Shown here: piece by piece, positions 57,993 through 64,000 of the stretch | Layout: the number at the start of each line of letters is the position of its first letter | How positions within the stretch are numbered: the first letter of the stretch is position 1 | Assembly (NCBI GenBank): GCA_030411725.1 | Contig: MU839833.1 | Coordinates: 1,736,001-1,800,000 of the forward strand | Length of the DNA stretch: 64,000 nucleotides | Direction of reading: 5' to 3' | Source: Echria macrotheca | Lineage: Eukaryota > Ascomycota > Sordariomycetes > Sordariales > Schizotheciaceae | Position numbers and translations under genes: made by a program | The notes under the pieces: model-generated | Database searches by the model: none | The model's input: the letters and a program-made list of their open reading frames with translations, nothing else | What the model was told of the DNA's origin: nothing

Positions 57993-59142
57993 CTAGAAAA
58001 TGACATCCTCATCCTCGTCGACCGCAAGTATGTCGGCAGGTGCAGAATCATCGGCTGCCGCCGACTCCCCGGCTTCTCTGTCGAGTGCTTCTTGGTTTTC
58101 TCGCTTCTGCTTCATTTCGGCATCTGTTTCCGCATTGTCGCGCTGTTTTTTAGCCGCAACCTATATGCGGTGAGTGAATGCGCCGACTGTATGGCCTAGT
58201 CTCCTACCTTCTTGAGTCTGTAGAACTCTTCTCTGTCAAGCTCGTCTAGTTCCGAGTTGATATCTGAAAAGGGTCAGTATAGGGGCATTCCATGAGTCCT
58301 ATCACACTCACACTTGATCGTATTCTCGGTTCGGGGTATAATGACATGCTCGCTGTTTGGAATTAGAAGAGCTTCTCGACACGGCCTTTTCACTTACATA
58401 GCGTTCACTAGCAGATGTCAGCATGGAGGCAGGGGAGGAACAGCGGACAGACATACCTCTTCGGTTGACCACCTTGATGACTTCGTCGAGAATGACAAAG
58501 GCTGTCTGAAGGCTTGCCAACTCAACTAGAGCCTCGACTGCTCTCGCGTACGTTTCCCGGCATCTCTGCACTTGCTGGCCACCCTTGCCCAGACCCGTCA
58601 TGGCAAAGTCGTTGTTTCCCTCAGTAAGGTAACTCTCGAAGGCCGGCAGCAAAACACCAGAGACGTTCTCCTGCTTCGTCCGCAGGCGAAAGCGCGCAGA
58701 TCTTGCCGACTCCTGGATCTGGAACGAAATGTTACCCCCGACGGCGTACGTAACTTCGGCGAGCGATAACGAGGCAATCTGCATGACGCGACCCATCTTG
58801 CGTTTGGCTTCATCGATACGGCGGGTAATTTCTATGCGCTGGTTAGAGGCGTCGCAGAACTACCATAGACGGGTATATCAACCTCGGAACCGCCTGCAAC
58901 GGAGCGAGTTGTGTTAGCCGTGTATACGATGCTGGAGAATAAATCCATACTTGGTCAAAGCCTCACTCTTCCTCTTCAGCAAGCTGTGTCCGGTCTCGGC
59001 GCCCTTGAGCTTGGCCTTCATCAAGCCCAGCGACTGCCGGGTGGGAAAGACGGCCTCGCGATCCTGATTCCAATCAGCATCTCGTGCTGCTGCGGGGTTT
59101 GCGACGTTAGAGTCGGGGATAACACACTGCTGCGCCCGACAT
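57993..59142 (-). CDS. VMA8: V-type proton ATPase subunit D (central stalk)
   Basis: Rotor-shaft subunit of the vacuolar proton pump. Eight minus-strand exons: 59142-59128, 59063-58951, 58893-58883 (11 nt), 58831-58457, 58407-58398 (10 nt), 58352-58312, 58263-58208 and 58160-57993; introns 45-64 nt; product 262 residues. Every join closes in phase and rebuilds conserved sequence: MSGAA/DREAVFPTRQSLGLMK, EALTK/RFR/EITRRIDEAKRKMG, KVVNRR/VNA/IEHVIIPRTENTIK/YINSELDELDREEF/VAAKKQ. The two microexons code for KRFRE and VNAI, both invariant parts of the family. The ending is acidic (DEDEDVIF). Donors are GTGTGT, GTATGG, GTTGAT, GTATGT, GTAAGT, GTGAGT and GTAGGA. Confidence 0.94.
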
Positions 59143-59648
59143 TTTCAAGGGAGCTCAATCTTGCAATTCGGGTGAGTGCCGTCGATATCGAAGGGGAGTC
59201 AGGCACCGTCTCGGGGGCGGGCTGACGGGGCTCGTAGCAATGTGGGAGACCGAGCTATCGAGGACGGGTCGCAGGGCTGGTGGAGCTGTGCCGTTGAGCT
59301 TCACCGCGCTGAGAGCTTCCAGGTGACGACAGACGCAGCCCCGCACAGACCGTGCATGCGGCCGGGCCCACTAAAAATACCCAAAGGACGGTTGGATTTG
59401 GTTATTCATTCGCGCCCAATCGCCGGACGTTTGGAAGCAAAGAAAAACGTAGCACAGAGTCGAGCCTCCAGCCGGTGCTGCGTCGTCGTCACGCAAGCAA
59501 TCTACTGGGCGAACTCGGGCAGTGATGTCGTGCCAGCGCTCTCCTTGACCTGCCATTCTCTCCCTTCCGACCCATTTCCGCTCTGCCCGGCTGTTCGCAG
59601 AGGCGCCGCTCGTTCCGCATCCCCGGTCGGTGACCGTCGCTTTTCGCG
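59143..59648. promoter_or_regulatory. Divergent promoter region VMA8 / SYF1
   Basis: 506 bases between outward-facing starts. No clear TATA box or gene. Confidence 0.4.
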
Positions 59649-62224
59649 ATGGCGACCAGCCTTCAGCAAATCTTTGATCGCCAGCCGGATCTGACGCTGG
59701 TGGTGAGTGTTCGCGTGTCCAAAGGCGTAAAATCTGCTAACAAGCACAGACCGAAGACGACTTTCCTTACGAGCAAGACATCCAGAGAAACCCCGGGAGC
59801 ACGAAGCCGTGGCTATCTTACATCGAATACAAGCTCAAAAATGGCACAATCAGGGAGCAGGCGTTCGTCATGGAGCGTGCATGTGTCCAGCTGCCGCGAT
59901 CATACAAGCTCTGGAAAATGGTTTGTTCAAAAGTTCTGCATTCATCGGACACAGCTGACTGTGGATAGTATCTGAGGTTCCGGGTGAAACACCTCGCGAA
60001 GCTCAATGCCGCCGTTTTCGCGCCCGAATATCGCAAGGTCAACGCGCTGTTTGAGCGCGCGCTGATTCTCTTGAACAAAATGCCACGGATATGGGAAATG
60101 TACCTCCAGTTTCTAATGCAGCAGCCCCTCGTCACCCTCACGCGACACACATTCGATCGTGCCCTCCGCGCGCTCCCCATCACCCAACACAACCGGATAT
60201 GGGCACTCTACCGACCGTTTGCGAACTCTGCCGAGGGCGAGACAGCGGTCAAGATATGGCGGCGGTATATGCAGGTTCATCCGGAAGACGCCGAGGACTT
60301 CATCGAGTTGTTGACACAGGTCGGCCTGTACACCGAAGCCGTGCGCAAGTACATCGAGATCCTCAACAATCCGCGCTTTTCGAGCAAGAATGGCAAGGGA
60401 CACTACGAGCTGTGGAGCGAGATGGTGGATCTGCTGGTAGAACACGCCGCCGAGATCGAGACCGGGCACGAGACAGGGATCGACGTGGAGCGAATCATTC
60501 GCAGCGGAATCGAACGATTCTCGGACCAGCGAGGGAAGCTGTGGTGTGGTCTGGCTACCTACTGGACCCGACGAGGGAGCTTTGAGCGCGCACGGGACAT
60601 TTTTGAAGAAGGGATCCTGACGGTAATGACGGTCAGAGACTTTACGCTTGTCTTTGATTCGTATGCCGAATTCGAAGAATCGATCATTGGGGCCCTCATG
60701 GAGGTGGCCTCGACACGGGCCGACAAAGGCTTGGTGGACGAGGCGGCCGACTTCGACCTCGATATCCGCATGATGCGGTTCGAGCATCTTATGGACCGGA
60801 GACCGTTTCTCCTCAACGATGTGCTCCTCCGACAAAACCCGAACAACGTCACGGAATGGGAGAAACGTGTCGCTCTCTGGGGAGACAACAAGGAAAACGT
60901 GGTGCAGACGTATACGGATGCCATTGCTGCCATCCAACCCAAGGTGGCCGTGGGGCCATTCCATCAATTATGGGCCAACTACGCAAAGTTTTACGAAGCT
61001 GGAGGGGACCTACGAAGCGCCAGAGTTATCATGGAGAAAGCCGTCAAGGTGCCGTTCAAATCAGTGGCAGAACTTGCGGATATGTGGATCGAGTGGGCCG
61101 AGATGGAACTGCGGAACGAGAACTTTGATGAAGCCGTCAAGATCATGGCCAAGGCGACGCAGGCCCCGAAGAGGTCAACAGTTGATTACTTCGACGAGAC
61201 CCTGTCACCACAACAAAGGGTACACAAGAGTTGGAAGCTGTGGAGTTTCTATGTTGACCTCGTTGAGAGCGTCAGCTCCCTCGAAGAGACCAAGAAGGTC
61301 TACGAGAGGATATTCGAGCTGCGGATTGCGACCCCCCAGACGGTAGTCAACTATGCCAATCTCTTGGAGGAGCACAACTACTACGAAGAGTCGTTCAAGA
61401 TTTACGAGCGCGGTCTTGATCTATTCAGCTATCCGGTGGCGTTTGAGCTGTGGAATCTGTATCTGACCAAGGCGGTAGATCGCAAAATCAGCATCGAGCG
61501 GCTACGCGATCTCTTTGAGCAGGCTGTCGAGGACTGTCCGCCCAAGTTCGCCAAGATTATTTACCTGATGTATGGCAATCTCGAGGAGGAACGAGGCCTA
61601 GCCAGGCACGCCATGCGGATATACGAGCGTGCCACGCGAGCCGTGTCGGACGAAGACCGCGCCGACATGTTTAATTTCTACATAACCAAATCAGCCTCCA
61701 ACTTTGGCCTGCCTTCGACGCGGCCCATCTACGAACGCGCCATTGCTGCGCTGCCCGACAACGAGGCGCGCGACATGTGCCTCAAGTTTGCCGACATGGA
61801 GAAGCGGCTGGGCGAGATCGACCGGGCGCGGGCAATTTATGGGCATGCCTCGCAGTTTTGCGATCCGCGGACGAACCCTGGGTTCTGGACCAAGTGGGAG
61901 CAGTTCGAGGTGCAGCACGGCAACGAGGATACTTTCAAGGAAATGCTGCGCATCAAGCGCAGCGTGCAGGCCCAGTTCAACACGGACGTCAGCTTTATCG
62001 CGTCGCACGCGCTGGCGAGGAGTCAGAAGCGGGCCGCCGCCGGAGAGAATGGAGAGGAGGAGGTTGATATCGAGGTGGCGGACGCCATGGAGCAGCTCGA
62101 GCGGCAGGCCCGGGCGCCGGTCGGGTTCGTGGCGGCAAGCGAGGGGCTGAAGGGGAATATCTCGACGGCCGAAGCGGTGGTTACCAACCCGGATGCCATT
62201 GACCTTGATGATATGGATGAATGA
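59649..62224 (+). CDS. SYF1: Pre-mRNA-splicing factor Syf1 (XAB2), HAT-repeat protein
   Basis: Core scaffold of the Prp19-associated (NTC) complex, present in the activated spliceosome. Exons 59649-59702, 59750-59920 and 59969-62224; introns 47 and 48 nt (the second with a weak GTTTGT donor); product 826 residues. The start MATSLQQIFDRQPDLTLV/TEDDFPYEQDIQRNP is typical. Nearly the whole length is half-a-TPR repeats: W-x-x-Y and R-A patterns such as KPWLSYIEYK, LWKM/YLRFRVKH, IWEMYLQFLM, LWANYAKFYE, MWIEWAEMEL, LWSFYVDLVE, ARAIYGHASQFCDP and FWTKWEQFE. The C-terminus is acidic (DLDDMDE). Exon 1 encodes only 18 residues. Confidence 0.95.
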
Positions 62225-62719
62225 CCATGTGATGTCGTCCTCTCTCTTTTTTGTTTCTAGCTGTACATAAATAATACGTCCCGTTTCAAAAGAAGAGGTA
62301 CATCCTGGGGTTGGTTGGGGGATATGAGCGGGCGGACGGGCTGGCAAAGGAAGGGAATGAATGGACTGTGGACTGGGCTGGACTGGGCTAGGTTGGAAGT
62401 AAGCATTCATTTTGTTTTTGTATCATTTTCTTTTGTTGATCTCGGTCGGGTAGTTAGTTACCTAGGTTTTGGTGGCGGTGGTGGCGGGTTATGGCGCGAA
62501 TGGGGACTTTCTCCGCCGGCTGGCTTTTCTGTTGGCACTGCGATGACACACAATATCTTGCGTGGTCTGAAGTGAATCCGTGTTCCGTGAAACTGAGGTG
62601 ACAATATGGTTACAAAACGCCGTATTACAGCTTGGGGGTGATAGGGGGGATGATGCATCTTTCCCTTGTTTCACCAACCCAACAAACTCTCTCTCCACAT
62701 ACATCCTCTTATAGTCTAA

Positions 62720-62960
62720 CAGCAAATACGCAAATACATACAATACAATTCCGTCTTCCAAGCGGGCGAAATACCATACACCAACCATCAAACAAACCTT
62801 GAACCGTACAGCAAATACAATTCTGTATAATTCCGTCTTCCAAGGGGGAAAATGTCATACACCAACGCACCAACCATCAAACAAACCTTAAACCGTCCAG
62901 CAAGACAATACAATCCTATACAATTCCGTCTTCCAAGTTGAGAAAATATCATACACCAAC
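62720..62960. repeat. Three imperfect tandem copies of an 82-93 base unit
   Basis: The core TTCCGTCTTCCAAG begins at 62749, 62831 and 62924. Each copy is followed by a G/A-rich spacer and CATACACCAAC; the first two copies continue with ACCATCAAACAAACCTT. Copies differ by small indels, so the array is degenerate. Confidence 0.85.
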
Positions 62961-62992
62961 AACCATCAACAACCAACCATCAACAACCAACC

Positions 62993-63052
62993 ACTCAACA
63001 ACAAACCACTCAACAACAAACCACTCAACAACAAACCACTCAACAACAAACC
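62993..63052. repeat. Four perfect copies of a 15-base unit
   Basis: ACTCAACAACAAACC is repeated four times in a row, preceded by related CAACAACCAACCAT sequence that merges with the array to the left. Confidence 0.9.
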
Positions 63053-63148
63053 AACCATCAAACAATCAAACCCACTCCACCCACCCCAGTTATAAAACAA
63101 AAAAAAAAAGGAAAAAAGAAATCAAACAAAAAACCCCCTCAGCCACTC

Positions 63149-63746
63149 CTACGTGCTGTTATTGGTGTTGGAAGAAGAACCCTGCCCAGTGACCGCCTTC
63201 CACAGCTCCTTGTGCTTCTCGTGGAACTTGTGGGCATAGTTGTTGTCGACGTGGCCGTCGCGCGAGCTGGGGACTGCGTAGATTGAGCCTTTGCGCTTTT
63301 GAAAGCGGGAGGGGGGGACTTTGCTTGCGTCTTTTTTATTTGATTTTTGGTATTAGTAATTGTTTTTTGTTGGAGGTTTTTAGGGAGGGGGGTGGTATGT
63401 GGTATGTGTGTGTTTTTTGGCTTGTGGTGTTTATGGATGTGTGGTTAAAGGGGGGGGGGGGGTATTAGGGTGGGTGGTGGTGATGTTTTGGAGGTAGGTT
63501 GGTGCTTGTGGTGGTGTTGGGAAGGGGGGCAGAAAGAGGAGAGGGAGACATACCCCATTCGGCGCTGCTGCGGCGGTCGGTTGGTGACGAGGAGAGGACC
63601 GGTGATGAGGTGTTGGACATGATGGGGAGGTTGAGATCCGACGTCTTTTCGGTGTCGTGGTGGTGGGTGTCTGGTGTGTGTTACTGTTAGTTTGTCTTGA
63701 TCTGACGGGGGGATGGCATAGTTAGGGATGGAGACTTGCCGGCCAT
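63149..63746 (-). CDS. Small uncharacterised basic fungal protein
   Basis: Two solid exons end at 63149: one closing at 63554 and 63330-63149, joined by a 223-nt intron (GTATGT donor, ACTAAT branch, AAG acceptor). The joined segment SSAEWDASKVPPSRFQKRKG, followed by SIYAVPSSRDGHVDNNYAHKFHEK, looks conserved, with a Ser/Asn-rich end. Two starts are possible. ATG 63620 (MSNTSSPVLSSSP) gives 82 residues. ATG 63746 joins through a GC-AG intron (63739-63671; donor GCAAGT) to exon 63670-63554 and gives 101 residues beginning MADTHHHDTEKTSDLN. I recall similar short unnamed fungal proteins but no function. Nuclear or stress-related roles would be guesses. Confidence 0.6.
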
Positions 63747-64000
63747 TGCGATGGTTTTTTATTTGGGGTATAGGTGTTGACTGGAGATATCTCTGTAATG
63801 TGTTGTTGACTTGTTCTGTTCTGGTATATATTGCGATGGTGATGGATGGCAGGCAGATCTAGAGATTCTAAGGTGTGGGAAAGGAGAGATAAGAAGAGGG
63901 AGGGCGGGATCGTGACGAGGACATGGATGGAATAAATGGACGGATCGGACGAGAACACCCAGTGCGTGTCTATCTAGAACGAGGTAGATAAATCGTGTGT
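63747..64000. promoter_or_regulatory. Upstream region of the small basic-protein gene
   Basis: 254 bases to the window edge, pyrimidine-rich on the minus strand, with TATATA-like sequence near 63826-63831. No coding support. Confidence 0.35.

Larger units (their letters stand above)
62225..63148. other. SYF1 / small-gene convergent spacer with tandem repeats
   Basis: 924 bases between convergent stops. The right half is built of two minisatellite-like arrays, listed separately. No gene is supported. Confidence 0.5.

Noticed and set aside
60113..60967. 284-codon minus-strand frame opposite SYF1
   Set aside because: Shadow of the HAT-repeat gene; no independent support.
62993..63052. Possible CRISPR-like array
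   Set aside because: Units are head-to-tail with no spacers, and the genome is clearly eukaryotic; this is a minisatellite.

Overview
The window is nuclear DNA from a filamentous ascomycete, most likely a Sordariomycete. It is gene-dense, and the coding exons prefer G or C at third codon positions. Introns are short (mostly 45-85 nt) with GT..AG ends and CTAAC/CTGAC-type branch points. Nearly every protein matches a conserved fungal housekeeping family. I see no transposon, secondary-metabolite cluster, virus, rRNA gene, tRNA gene or CRISPR array. Gene models were built by hand, reading splice sites and checking that reading phase closes across each intron.

Layout, left to right. 0-11 kb: SEN34 (partial), ELP4, RPB8, a Nudix hydrolase, OPI10/Hikeshi, YND1 apyrase and exosome subunit MTR3. 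11-23 kb: a 2.1-kb leader region, then the Golgi mannosyltransferase ANP1, the Arf exchange factor GEA and the CCA-adding enzyme CCA1. 23-36 kb: transporter MCH1, the SERINC protein TMS1, an unexplained 4.4-kb gap, cystathionine beta-lyase and the AAA extractase MSP1. 36-51 kb: monopolin subunit PCS1/CSM1, GPI inositol-deacylase BST1, a 2.5-kb gap, mismatch-repair PMS1 and an uncharacterised four-helix membrane protein. 51-64 kb: adrenodoxin reductase ARH1, an ASI3-like RING ligase, a U1A/U2B''-family protein, V-ATPase subunit D (VMA8), splicing factor SYF1 and a small unknown basic protein.

Most neighbours are arranged as divergent pairs sharing 0.4-1.1 kb promoters, separated by convergent 3' ends. 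RNA metabolism is well represented (SEN34, ELP4, RPB8, MTR3, CCA1, U1A/U2B'', SYF1). So is secretory-pathway work (YND1, ANP1, GEA, BST1, VMA8, TMS1). I see no sign that these are co-regulated clusters.

The most unusual observations are these. VMA8 has seven introns and two microexons of 11 and 10 nt. CCA1 holds a 51-nt intron that stays open in frame and has three in-frame start codons. A possible GC-AG intron opens the small gene at the right end. The 4.4-kb gap between two convergent 3' ends contains a short frame with coding-like codon use and no assigned gene. I found no clear new multi-gene system; the best unknowns are the membrane protein at 48.8-50.9 kb, the small protein at 63.1-63.7 kb and the gap at 27.4-31.8 kb.
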